This document shows positions 1 through 8,387 of a stretch of DNA of 10,075 bases, piece by piece. The translations under genes and the position numbers were made by a program. The notes below the pieces were generated by a model. That model was not told the DNA's origin, did no database searches, and was given only the letters and a program-made list of their open reading frames with translations. The stretch's first letter is position 1; each line of letters starts with the position of its first letter. The stretch spans positions 1 to 10,075 of the forward strand of contig JADLHV010000182.1 in assembly GCA_020848595.1 (NCBI GenBank), read 5' to 3'. The DNA comes from Bacteroidia bacterium (GTDB lineage: Bacteria; Bacteroidota; Bacteroidia; NS11-12g; UBA955).

Positions 1-1
1 C

Positions 2-3000
2 AAACAATTTATTACAGATGAGAAAGTACGCTGGAGTTTTGACCCAGGTGTAAATTATGGTTTTAAAACCTTTAATCTCTTTTCGCATTTAGGTCCACAT
101 CTTATTACGGCAACTTTATCGCATGTGTGCGGCCCTTATGTGCTCAGAGATACTGTAAATATTATTGGACCATTAGCAATTATTGAACCTGATTTTATTT
201 TACCTAACGAACGTTATCAATGCTCGGCTACTGATTCGGTGCATGTTACCGACCGTTCTTTATATTACCATAATGATTCTAATATGCTCGATGAAGATAG
301 TATGTCGAGTCAAGTTCCTGGAAACTTTAAATTTGTGATGCGTCTGAATCCCCAAACCGGTAGAATCGAACCTTTTTACCCCTATAATTATGATAGAGAT
401 AAGGATAATGTCGACCGTTTATGGGATTTTGGTGATACGTATTGTCTGCCCTGCACTACCGATAGGGTAGCTAATCTGAATTTGGGCATGAATTGTCGTT
501 ATTCAAAGGATACAATTGATGTGCATTCTTACACTGATTGGGATTCAATTTATAGATATTTATATGTAAAGAGGTCTGTCAATCAAGCTTATTTTGATAG
601 AACTCAATCGCGCTGTGGTTCTAGAAAAATTTGGTATTCTGATTCTTTATATGCTCTTTTAGATACGTTTTTATATTATGGAAATAATCCTTTAGGGTTA
701 TCGGTTAAGGATAGTAATATCTTTAGTTCTTTTTTGAGTAAAAATCCAGTTCCCGCCGGACTGTTTGGTGCTGGAGGCTACGACTTTCCTTACGATTTGA
801 AAATATATGTACCAGCCGGTTGCTCTGTTGGTTTAGACCCTAAAAATGGGGGAGGTATTCTGAATATTAATGGACCTCAATTTTATACGGTCTCTCCAAG
901 TTTCAGAATTACAACTGGTGTCAATGATTCGTGTTATTTTATCTATGGAACAAAGATTTTCAAAGACACATTGTATAAGGACGATATAAGGTCAAGGCAC
1001 AAAATTGTATCAAAATTTTTAAATCCGAATATTGCTCCTGAAGATAGCATTGACCAATCTTTACATAGAAAGTTGTTTTATCTTCAATTTCCTCAATGTC
1101 ATAAAATTACTTTAAAATTAAGAGATACTGTTCATCCATTTAAATGCGAATCGCAAGCAACTGCTGGTTTAGCACTTTTACCTCCTTCTGCTAAGAAATT
1201 AAGAATAGATGATCATTTTTGTTATGGATATAATAATAAAGTAATAGAATTTAATTTGGAAGAAACTAAACCTGGTTGCATGGCTTCTACTGTGTGGTTT
1301 AATCCAGATTATGTTAATACACCAAATAATTGGGTCCTATTTAATGATTTAATGGGTGGTGATATGGGTCGACAAACATTCTTGAATTCTAAACCTCCTT
1401 ATGCTGGTTATAATGCAGAAGGACCTAATAGTGGTAAATTCTTTTGGGTTTATAATGATTCTATCTTGCCGAATAAAAGCGTTCAAGACATTAATGTGGC
1501 TCTTATTATTGGAAATGGTGTTGCTCCAAGTGAATGTTTTGATACTGTTTATTTCAAAAATTTTGCATCTTTCCCTAGATTATTCTCAGAATTAGAATTT
1601 GTGAAAAATCATGCTAAAAAGGATAATGTATGCCGCAATAATACGACTTATGTTTCTATCCCTGCTGGAAGTCCGGATGCAAATAAATTAGCAGACTATA
1701 GTGCGTGGTTTATGGTTAATGATGGCGGTTTAGATACAACTTCTAAAATTGAAGAGTATTATTATCGCGTCGTCGATCACCCTGCTTATCCTGGTCAAAA
1801 GGTCAATTATACTGTTATTAATAGATATGAATTAGGTGCTGGTGGAATTCTAAACTTAACTAAAATTGATACTTTAGTTACCGCTATCGTGCATGCTTAT
1901 AAAGCCATAGCATTACCTGGAGTTGGTTATAAAACTTTACGATCTAGAATTGCTGATTTAGGTTTAGATATTAATGAAATTCCAGATAGTGTAGTTTTGG
2001 AATTGATTTGGAATGGTGTCGGAACAATTGGTATGCCTAACTCAGGTAGTAAAGGTTGTATTGATACTACAGGATTTGGTACCGAGATCGATTGGTATTA
2101 TGCTATTCAATCTTCAACAATTTTAAATTATAAGGATACGAGTTTACTACCTGCTGATTCTGTTAATCTTGGGAATGGTTTTGTTAAAGCGTATGGCTTT
2201 ACACCGCTTAAAAATGGCTCTTATACGATTATTCGCTCTGTTGAAAGTTATTTCCCATCTTGGTGCCCTAATCAAAAAATGATATCTCTAGCAGTAGGTT
2301 TTGAAGCGAAAGTAGAATTCACCGATTCTATCTTATGTCAAGGTAGAATTTTAGAAGCAGTTACTAATTTTAGATATTATGATAATGACGACCCGCTTAA
2401 TGAAACTTATGACACAACCGATTATTGGCTAATCAGAGAAAATGAAGCAGGTCGATTAAATAGGGAAGGGTTTACTATTTGGGATTTAAGCAAAGAGGAT
2501 GATGATATCTCTCAACCAGCTACTATTTTCGGAGGTTTTCCTTATGTAATTAAAGGCTACGGTTCTCCAAATATATTAATAGGCAATCAACCTGGATCTA
2601 TATACTATAAAACGCCCGGTATTTATACATTAAGAGTATTAGCTAAAGATAGTAATCAATGTACGGATACATTTACTCATAAAATATATATTACCGGTCC
2701 TAGAGCAGGTTTCTATACAGATATAGCTACGCCTAACTGTAAAACTATTCTCGAATTATTTGATACATCTACCATAATTGACCCATGCGAACAAAATGGT
2801 CTACCTCCTTGCGATTTTATCTATAAATGGACAATCGATTGGGGTGATGGTGCAGTGCCGCTCGAATACCTAAATCAATTACCAAAACAAATTGGTCATG
2901 ATTATGGTCAAAATGGTTATTATGAAATAACGATGGTCATTGAAAGTGTTCTTGGATGCAAGGATACTTTCAAGAAAATAGTTTTTATTCCTGGTCCTAG

Positions 3001-4150
3001 TCCAATTTTTGTTCCTGAAACTTCTTTGTTTATTTGTGTGAATGATTCTGTCATCTTTAGGAATTTCACGAATAATTATACGAAATCTTCTCAATGGCTA
3101 TGGAACTTTGGTGATGGATTTTATGAACCTCAAACCGATACTGGACTTATAACTCATAAATATACGCAAACTGGAAAGTTTGATGTTTATTTGAATCAAT
3201 ATGATAGTATCGCAAATTCTGGGAAATATTGTCCTGCTGTTTATCCAGATGTAAAAGGTGGACAAGCTAAAATCACTGTTGTAGTGCTTCCATACGATAC
3301 AGTTAAACTTAATGCAATACCTATTGTTGTGTGTGTTGGCGATACTATTACGGTTAATGCTGACCTTAAAACTCAAAATATTTATACCAAATATAATTGG
3401 ACATTCGGTCAAGAAAATTTACAGTCAACTGATTTGACTTTAAAGGTTGTGCCTAAAAGGAAAGGATCGTTTTTAATTACTTGGATGCCTGATACTATTG
3501 GGTTAAATAGTAGTTTTTGCCCTGATTATGATTCGATTACTGTTTATGCTGATAGTATATATGCGGATTTTGTTTTAAGTAAAAAAGATGCTCCGTATTT
3601 CTGTTTTACTAATAGATCTAAATGGGCTGTAAGCTACCGTTGGGGTTTTTATCACGATACAGATATTACTTTTAGTAAATATGCTTTCGAACAAAATGTC
3701 GATCAATTTCCTCCAGATTCTATCATCTGTAATAATTTTATCAATAATCCTTGGGATAATTGGGTTTGTCTCGAAGCCACTAATGCTCTCGGTTGCAAGG
3801 ATACTGTTTGTTTAAAAATTATTAACGATTATGAAATGGTTATTACACCACCAAACGTATTTACACCTAATGCCGATGCTTTCACTGGTAAAGATAAAGA
3901 TGGTATAGAAGGGAATGAAGTATTTAATATTTATACTAAAAATGTCGAATATTACCATTTAATCATCTATGATAGATGGGGTGTTAAAGTGTTTGAAAGT
4001 TATGATCAGGGATACGATTGGAACGGCCGTTATATGAATGATGGATATAATTGTCCCGATGGCACCTACTACTATATTCTAGAATACAGTTACAAAGGTA
4101 GAGATAAAAACGAACCGCTTGTTAATGGCGTTGTGCGTATTATTCGCTAG
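2..4150 (+). CDS. Giant secreted PKD-repeat protein with type B T9SS C-terminal domain (5' partial)
   Basis: The reading frame is open from base 2 to the TAA/TAG-type stop at 4148-4150 (1382 codons visible), so the gene begins left of the window; the GTG at 125 is not a credible start because PKD-like sequence (WSFDPG at 32-49) lies in frame before it. A degenerate PKD motif WDFGDTYCLPC is at 422-454. Clearer PKD-like units follow: DWGDG at 2837-2851, WNFGDG at 3101-3118, WTFGQ from 3398, and a divergent last unit at about 3625-3825. Phrases of the type GCKDT close several units. The final 100 residues (3848-4147) start PPNVFTPNAD, include YDRWGVKVFES and CPDGTYYYILEY, and match the gliding-motility-associated C-terminal (CHU_C/TIGR04131) domain. 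In this family that domain directs export by the type IX system and retention at the cell surface. The stretch of roughly 2.3 kb at 470-2800 matches no family I recognise. Likely an adhesin or surface-matrix protein, but this is inference. Confidence 0.9.
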   Translation, partial: KQFITDEKVRWSFDPGVNYGFKTFNLFSHLGPHLITATLSHVCGPYVLRDTVNIIGPLAIIEPDFILPNERYQCSATDSVHVTDRSLYYHNDSNMLDEDSMSSQVPGNFKFVMRLNPQTGRIEPFYPYNYDRDKDNVDRLWDFGDTYCLPCTTDRVANLNLGMNCRYSKDTIDVHSYTDWDSIYRYLYVKRSVNQAYFDRTQSRCGSRKIWYSDSLYALLDTFLYYGNNPLGLSVKDSNIFSSFLSKNPVPAGLFGAGGYDFPYDLKIYVPAGCSVGLDPKNGGGILNINGPQFYTVSPSFRITTGVNDSCYFIYGTKIFKDTLYKDDIRSRHKIVSKFLNPNIAPEDSIDQSLHRKLFYLQFPQCHKITLKLRDTVHPFKCESQATAGLALLPPSAKKLRIDDHFCYGYNNKVIEFNLEETKPGCMASTVWFNPDYVNTPNNWVLFNDLMGGDMGRQTFLNSKPPYAGYNAEGPNSGKFFWVYNDSILPNKSVQDINVALIIGNGVAPSECFDTVYFKNFASFPRLFSELEFVKNHAKKDNVCRNNTTYVSIPAGSPDANKLADYSAWFMVNDGGLDTTSKIEEYYYRVVDHPAYPGQKVNYTVINRYELGAGGILNLTKIDTLVTAIVHAYKAIALPGVGYKTLRSRIADLGLDINEIPDSVVLELIWNGVGTIGMPNSGSKGCIDTTGFGTEIDWYYAIQSSTILNYKDTSLLPADSVNLGNGFVKAYGFTPLKNGSYTIIRSVESYFPSWCPNQKMISLAVGFEAKVEFTDSILCQGRILEAVTNFRYYDNDDPLNETYDTTDYWLIRENEAGRLNREGFTIWDLSKEDDDISQPATIFGGFPYVIKGYGSPNILIGNQPGSIYYKTPGIYTLRVLAKDSNQCTDTFTHKIYITGPRAGFYTDIATPNCKTILELFDTSTIIDPCEQNGLPPCDFIYKWTIDWGDGAVPLEYLNQLPKQIGHDYGQNGYYEITMVIESVLGCKDTFKKIVFIPGPSPIFVPETSLFICVNDSVIFRNFTNNYTKSSQWLWNFGDGFYEPQTDTGLITHKYTQTGKFDVYLNQYDSIANSGKYCPAVYPDVKGGQAKITVVVLPYDTVKLNAIPIVVCVGDTITVNADLKTQNIYTKYNWTFGQENLQSTDLTLKVVPKRKGSFLITWMPDTIGLNSSFCPDYDSITVYADSIYADFVLSKKDAPYFCFTNRSKWAVSYRWGFYHDTDITFSKYAFEQNVDQFPPDSIICNNFINNPWDNWVCLEATNALGCKDTVCLKIINDYEMVITPPNVFTPNADAFTGKDKDGIEGNEVFNIYTKNVEYYHLIIYDRWGVKVFESYDQGYDWNGRYMNDGYNCPDGTYYYILEYSYKGRDKNEPLVNGVVRIIR

Positions 4151-4239
4151 GTATTTCTTTAAATTCGATACTTTCTTAAGTCTTTATTATTACATTTTTG
4201 ATTAAATTTAAATGCAATTGTGAATTAATTGGATAGTTC

Positions 4240-4269
4240 TTGTTTTTAAGCAGACCCTAAATATCTTTG
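4240..4269 (+). promoter_or_regulatory. Bacteroidota-type promoter of argS
   Basis: A TTG at 4240-4242 is followed after exactly 19 bp by TATCTTTG at 4262-4269. This fits the Bacteroidota sigma factor consensus (-33 TTG, about 19-bp spacer, -7 TAnnTTTG). Only four bases (CACC) separate the -7 element from the argS ATG, so the transcript would start at or within a few bases of the start codon. No ribosome binding site can fit between them. The rest of the 123-bp intergenic stretch is plain AT-rich sequence, with no clear terminator hairpin for the upstream gene. Confidence 0.65.
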
Positions 4270-4273
4270 CACC

Positions 4274-6040
4274 ATGCAATTGGAAACTTATTTGAAACAA
4301 GGGATTTCTGATGCCATACTGGATTTATATGATGTCAGTTTGGCTGTGGAAGATATTAAACTAGAAGTGACTAATGCCGATTTTAAAGGCGATTTCACTT
4401 TTGTGTGTTTCCCAATTGTTAGATTCTCTAAAAAGAAACCTGAAGAAACTGCGCATGAATTAGGTGTTTATATCAAACAGAATATTGACCAAGTTTCGGA
4501 CTTTAATATTGTTAAAGGTTTTCTTAATTTCGAAATATCTCATGCTTATTGGCTCGAATATTTTAAGGTCTATGAACTTAAATATAAATTAGGAAATAAA
4601 GGTAAGGTTATGGTCGAATACTCTTCACCCAATACCAATAAACCTCTACATTTAGGTCATGTTCGTAATAATCTTTTGGGATTTGCTGTTGCAAGTATTT
4701 TGGAAGCTTCTGGATACGATGTAATTAAATCTAATTTAATAAATGATCGTGGTATTCATATTTGTAAAAGTATGATTGCTTGGCAAAAGTTTGGTAATGG
4801 TGAAACTCCTGAAAGTACGGGAATGAAAGGCGATCACTTAGTGGGAAAATACTATGTCGAATTTGATAAACATTATAAATCACAAATTAATCAGCTTGTT
4901 GAATCTGGAGTAGATAAGGAAAAGGCCGAAAAGGAAGCGCCTTTATTGTTAGAAGCTCAAGAAATGTTAATTAAATGGGAAAATGGAGACCCCGAAACTA
5001 TAGAGCTATGGAAAACAATGAATGCCTGGGTATATGCCGGTTTCGATGTGACTTACAAAGCTTTGGGTGTTAGTTTTGACCAGTATTATTACGAAAGTCA
5101 AACTTATTTATTAGGAAAAGATATTATCGAGGAAGGTTTGAAAATGGGTGTCTTTTTTAAAAAACCGGATAATAGTGTTTGGATTGATCTTAAAGACCAT
5201 GGTTTAGATGAAAAACTTGTCTTAAGAGGTGATGGAACTTCTGTCTATATTACTCAAGATATCGGAACAGCTCAAAGAAAATTTGAACAGTTTAAATGTG
5301 ATAAATCTATTTACGTTGTAGGAAATGAACAAGATTACCATTTTAAAGTTTTATTCCTCATATTACAAAAAATGGGTAGGACATGGGCTTCTGGTTTACA
5401 CCATTTAAGTTATGGTATGGTTGATTTGCCTTCTGGTAAAATGAAAAGTCGCGAAGGTACTGTCGTTGATGCAGATGATTTGATGTCTGAAATGATTGCT
5501 GCCGCTAAAGAAAAAACAGAAGAATTAGGCAAAACGGATGGTATGCCTGAGGATGAAAAACAAGAACTTTTTAAAACTCTAGGTATGGGGGCTCTTAAAT
5601 TTTTTATTTTAAAAGTGGATCCTCAAAAACGTATGTTGTTTAATCCAGCTGAATCTATCGATTTGCAAGGCGATACGGGGCCTTTTGTTCAATATACCTA
5701 TGCTCGAATTCAAAGTATTTTTAGAGCCGCAAAACCTGAAGATTGTACATATAAATATAGTGATGTAATTGCACGCGAAAGTGAAATTAACCTGATTAAA
5801 TGTCTTTTGAATTTTGAATCTGAGGTCTTAAAAGCTGCAAATTCTTATAGTCCTGCAATTCTCATTTCTTATGCACTCGATCTGGCTAAAGCATTTAATC
5901 GTCTCTATAATGATGTTTCTATTCTTAAAGAAGAAGATTCCAACCTGCGTCAATTTCGACTTAAACTTTCAAGAATGACCGGCGATACTCTCAAACACGT
6001 TCTTCACCTTGTTGGTATAAACTGTCCAGATAGAATGTAA
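4274..6040 (+). CDS. argS: Arginyl-tRNA synthetase
   Basis: Class I aminoacyl-tRNA synthetase that activates arginine with ATP and loads it onto tRNA-Arg in the cytoplasm. The 588 residues fit the usual family size of about 550-600. An N-terminal tRNA-contacting domain covers roughly residues 1-95. The catalytic core carries the HIGH signature as HLGH at 126-129, preceded by YSSPNTNKPL. The KMSKS-equivalent loop is KMKSREG at 389-395, a lineage variant. GDTGPFVQYTYAR at 466-478 leads into the helical DALR anticodon-binding domain that runs to the C terminus (ending CPDRM). The start at 4274 is supported by a family-typical N terminus and by the promoter immediately upstream. The gene is convergent with the VWA gene, 28 bp apart. 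It appears intact, single-domain and monocistronic. Confidence 0.98.
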   Translation: MQLETYLKQGISDAILDLYDVSLAVEDIKLEVTNADFKGDFTFVCFPIVRFSKKKPEETAHELGVYIKQNIDQVSDFNIVKGFLNFEISHAYWLEYFKVYELKYKLGNKGKVMVEYSSPNTNKPLHLGHVRNNLLGFAVASILEASGYDVIKSNLINDRGIHICKSMIAWQKFGNGETPESTGMKGDHLVGKYYVEFDKHYKSQINQLVESGVDKEKAEKEAPLLLEAQEMLIKWENGDPETIELWKTMNAWVYAGFDVTYKALGVSFDQYYYESQTYLLGKDIIEEGLKMGVFFKKPDNSVWIDLKDHGLDEKLVLRGDGTSVYITQDIGTAQRKFEQFKCDKSIYVVGNEQDYHFKVLFLILQKMGRTWASGLHHLSYGMVDLPSGKMKSREGTVVDADDLMSEMIAAAKEKTEELGKTDGMPEDEKQELFKTLGMGALKFFILKVDPQKRMLFNPAESIDLQGDTGPFVQYTYARIQSIFRAAKPEDCTYKYSDVIARESEINLIKCLLNFESEVLKAANSYSPAILISYALDLAKAFNRLYNDVSILKEEDSNLRQFRLKLSRMTGDTLKHVLHLVGINCPDRM

Positions 6041-6058
6041 TTAAGTCTAATTCTATTT
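6028..6058. terminator. Weak inverted repeat between convergent argS and VWA gene
   Basis: ATAGAAT at 6030-6036 is complementary to ATTCTAT at 6050-6056. The arm can be extended by a G-U and an A-U pair to 6028-6058, enclosing a 13-base loop that contains the argS stop codon. It is AT-only apart from one G-C pair and has only a short T run, so it is at best a weak two-way terminator. Nothing better exists in the 28-bp gap. Confidence 0.2.
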
Positions 6059-6068
6059 ACGGCTCTGG

Positions 6069-8114
6069 TCAATGCAGTACCAAGAGTTTTCCTGAAATTG
6101 TCTCTCCATTTTTTATTGCGTAAACAAGATACATCCCCGAGTTCCAATCTCTAATATTCATGTTAATACTTGTTTGACCAGGACTCTGAGAATTATAAAT
6201 TGTTTGACCGTTCATTGTTGTTATCCATATCTTCTCGGCACTTTCACTGAATTCTATAAATAAAAATTCATTGGCTGGATTTGGATAGAATCTCATAGAC
6301 CAATTCTCATTGGCGAATATTTCTTGATTTTGATTCTGTTGTTTTAAACTGTCTATTTGAGCTTCTGTGAGAACCAATTGTTTAGATGTGTCTGCTGGAT
6401 TTTGATTAGGTTGATTCGGACAAGTAATTGCAGAGTAGTTTAAAATGATATTGACCATTAAATCATTTAAAAATTCTACATCACTTTCGCCACCTGTTGG
6501 TTGGATATGAAAATTGCCAATTTTGCTATCATTGGTTATATATATGTATTCTCCATTAGTGGCTATAGCAAAGTACTTTAGTAGAAATTCTGTTGATTTA
6601 TCTATACCACTTGCCGAAATTGGAATTATTCGAATCCCCATTTTAGCTGCTTTCTCAATGCTTTTTCTGATTTTGGCTTTATGGGCTTCTACATTGGAAT
6701 GCGGTGGTGCATCTAATAGAATAAATAGAATTTTAGTGCATTGTTCGGTCGACCATCCTAATTGATCAATGGACGTTTCTAGTCCCTCTTCTACAGCTTC
6801 TGGAAAATCGCCTCCTCCTTGTGCACTTTGTTCTCCAATAAAATCAATTGTATTAAATGCATTGTCGCTTAAAGGTGAAAATTTAGTCACATATTTATCT
6901 CCAAAGTCTCTGTAAAATACCGATCCAGTATAAATGTCCGAACAAGGTCTTTCGCGTTTAATTCTGCCAATTACATCTATTAACTCAACTTGTAAAAACC
7001 GGATTTCATCTGCCATACTTCCTGTGGCATCTACCATAATGCCAATTTCTATTCTTTGACTCGTTTTTACTTCAAAATTTACTACCGCATATTTATCAGA
7101 ATTGATATATTGTTCTGCTTTTTTTAATTTGAGAGTATATTTCCCATCGCTTAATAATAATACAAGGTTTTTTAATTCTTCTCCCGTTGTAAATAGATTT
7201 GGCCATAGATATACAAATCCATTAGCATCGCTCACACTAGACCAAAGCGATTTGCCTTCTGAAGTTTGTAATGTAACACTGATATTTCTAGCAGCTTGAC
7301 CTTTTTCGTCTACTAAAATAACTTTTGAAAGTAAATTTGGATAAAATCCCCATTGCTTCATATAGTTATTGATGGCATTTTCGTTCGTTTTATTCCATGC
7401 CTCCCAATTATCTAAATCTCTCCAATGTCCTGCTGTTACTTGTCCAGCATGAATACTTGTGTTTAGTGCCATTTCTGTTTCGGAACTTGAACTTCCTGAT
7501 GATGGCATCGATTCAATATCCATTAAAGATGTCTCTCCAGATCTATGCATAAATGGTGGTGTAACTAAGCTGTGTACTTTATCTCGCTTTGAACCAATTA
7601 CAAATTCTGTTGTAGGCATATCATATACAGCTAAATCTTTGCCAGCGTTTTTATTCACTGAATTGACTTTGGTTTTAGTTTTTAATTTACCCGTTAAAAT
7701 TAGATATTCTGTCATTTCAGGAATAGAAATAGAATCTAGTTTACTTGAACTGTCTTTCAAATGCTTTGGGATTGTCTTGGGTAAAACTGATTTTATTAAT
7801 GGGATTCTTTTCATCATAAGATTGAAGTTCATGTTTTTACTATTGTTTTGAAAATTCAAGCCCATGACTGTTATTGGCATATAGCCTTCTGTATGGAATT
7901 TAAATGAATAGGCACCTTTTTTAATTTGTGCAATGTAATGCCCTGGTTCTTTTGTATCGAAACTATCTATAATATGATTCTCTTGAAGAATAATTATTTT
8001 GAAATTCCTGTCAATTGATTCTGTATTGATGCGAATTTTCCCTTCAATACTGAGATTCTGTGCGTAATTGACTAAAGCGATAAGAAAGGTCGAAATTGTT
8101 AATATTGTCTTCAT
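6069..8114 (-). CDS. Secreted von Willebrand factor A protein with type A T9SS sorting tail
   Basis: The frame is open to an ATG at 8246, but I choose the ATG at 8114 (681 aa). It starts a clean signal peptide (MKTILTISTFLIALVNYAQ, residues 1-19), and the longer version would run antisense through the start of the DUF1653 gene. After the signal peptide comes a carboxypeptidase-regulatory/CNA-B-like beta-sandwich (about 20-105), a Ser-rich low-complexity segment (about 190-215), a TAGHWRDLDNWEAW motif (227-240), a second Ig-like unit (about 260-355), then the VWA domain (about 355-561). Its metal site reads DATGS at 362-366. YRDFGD, GGGDFPEA (433-440) and LLDAPPH (Asp468) follow, a pattern I associate with VwkA/alpha-kinase-linked VWA domains. 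A Gln/Asn-rich linker leads to the C-terminal tail (about 605-681), with FYPNPANEFLFIEF and WNSGMYLVYAIKNG. This matches the Por secretion tail (TIGR04183), so the protein should pass the outer membrane by T9SS. The ligand is unknown. No clear promoter is visible. Confidence 0.9.
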   Translation of the reverse strand: MKTILTISTFLIALVNYAQNLSIEGKIRINTESIDRNFKIIILQENHIIDSFDTKEPGHYIAQIKKGAYSFKFHTEGYMPITVMGLNFQNNSKNMNFNLMMKRIPLIKSVLPKTIPKHLKDSSSKLDSISIPEMTEYLILTGKLKTKTKVNSVNKNAGKDLAVYDMPTTEFVIGSKRDKVHSLVTPPFMHRSGETSLMDIESMPSSGSSSSETEMALNTSIHAGQVTAGHWRDLDNWEAWNKTNENAINNYMKQWGFYPNLLSKVILVDEKGQAARNISVTLQTSEGKSLWSSVSDANGFVYLWPNLFTTGEELKNLVLLLSDGKYTLKLKKAEQYINSDKYAVVNFEVKTSQRIEIGIMVDATGSMADEIRFLQVELIDVIGRIKRERPCSDIYTGSVFYRDFGDKYVTKFSPLSDNAFNTIDFIGEQSAQGGGDFPEAVEEGLETSIDQLGWSTEQCTKILFILLDAPPHSNVEAHKAKIRKSIEKAAKMGIRIIPISASGIDKSTEFLLKYFAIATNGEYIYITNDSKIGNFHIQPTGGESDVEFLNDLMVNIILNYSAITCPNQPNQNPADTSKQLVLTEAQIDSLKQQNQNQEIFANENWSMRFYPNPANEFLFIEFSESAEKIWITTMNGQTIYNSQSPGQTSINMNIRDWNSGMYLVYAIKNGETISGKLLVLH

Positions 8115-8148
8115 GGCATTTAAACTTTTAAAATATCTATAGGCTTCA

Positions 8149-8156
8149 TACTTTTG
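8149..8156 (+). promoter_or_regulatory. -7 promoter element of the DUF1653 gene
   Basis: TACTTTTG matches TAnnTTTG exactly. It lies 15 bases before the ATG at 8172, and an AAAGG at 8164-8168 could act as a short ribosome binding site. The -33 region has only CTTTTA (8125-8130) at the right distance, so that half is poor. It sits inside the 57-bp gap shared with the divergent VWA gene. Confidence 0.45.
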
Positions 8157-8171
8157 TATTGAAAAAGGTAA

Positions 8172-8387
8172 ATGGAAAAAGTAAAGAATGGTAAATATAG
8201 ACACTATAAAGGCAATTACTATGAAGTCATTGGCCTTGTTAGGCATTCAGAATCACTAGAAGATTTGGTGCTGTATAAGCAGTTATATGGCGAATTTGAA
8301 TTATGGGTAAGACCCTTAAATATGTTTAATGAAAGTGTAGAAGTAAAAGGCGTTTTAATGCCTCGATTTGAAAGGGTAGGAGATTAA
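8172..8387 (+). CDS. DUF1653 family small protein
   Basis: A 71-residue cytoplasmic protein that covers the whole DUF1653 (PF07866) domain. It has the YRHYKGNYYEVIGLVRHSE core, then LVLYKQLYGE, LWVRPLNMF and a terminal PRFERV. The family is widespread in bacteria and, as far as I know, has no assigned biochemical role. The strong family match shows this is a real gene although it is short. It also shows that the antisense 5' extension of the VWA frame is spurious. It has its own -7 element and a plausible AAAGG ribosome binding site. Its TAA at 8385-8387 interlocks with the stop of the convergent transporter gene. It stands alone on its strand. Confidence 0.92.
   Translation: MEKVKNGKYRHYKGNYYEVIGLVRHSESLEDLVLYKQLYGEFELWVRPLNMFNESVEVKGVLMPRFERVGD

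Noticed and set aside
125..127. GTG as the start codon of the first gene
   Set aside because: The same frame is open back to base 2 and encodes PKD-like sequence upstream, and no signal peptide follows the GTG. The gene simply enters from the left edge.
2879..3412. Two minus-strand open frames of 71 and 104 codons
   Set aside because: Both are antisense to the PKD repeats of the giant protein, with biased composition (Ile, Asn, Arg) typical of shadow frames in AT-rich DNA.
4151..4239. Possible terminator or small RNA between the giant gene and argS
   Set aside because: Only short AT-rich palindromes (CTTAAG, ATTTAAAT) are present. There is no GC-containing stem with a T run, so I cannot support either call.
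7459..7851. 130-codon plus-strand open frame with a hydrophobic end
   Set aside because: It lies antisense inside the VWA gene, has no family resemblance and no promoter, and the VWA frame is well supported there.
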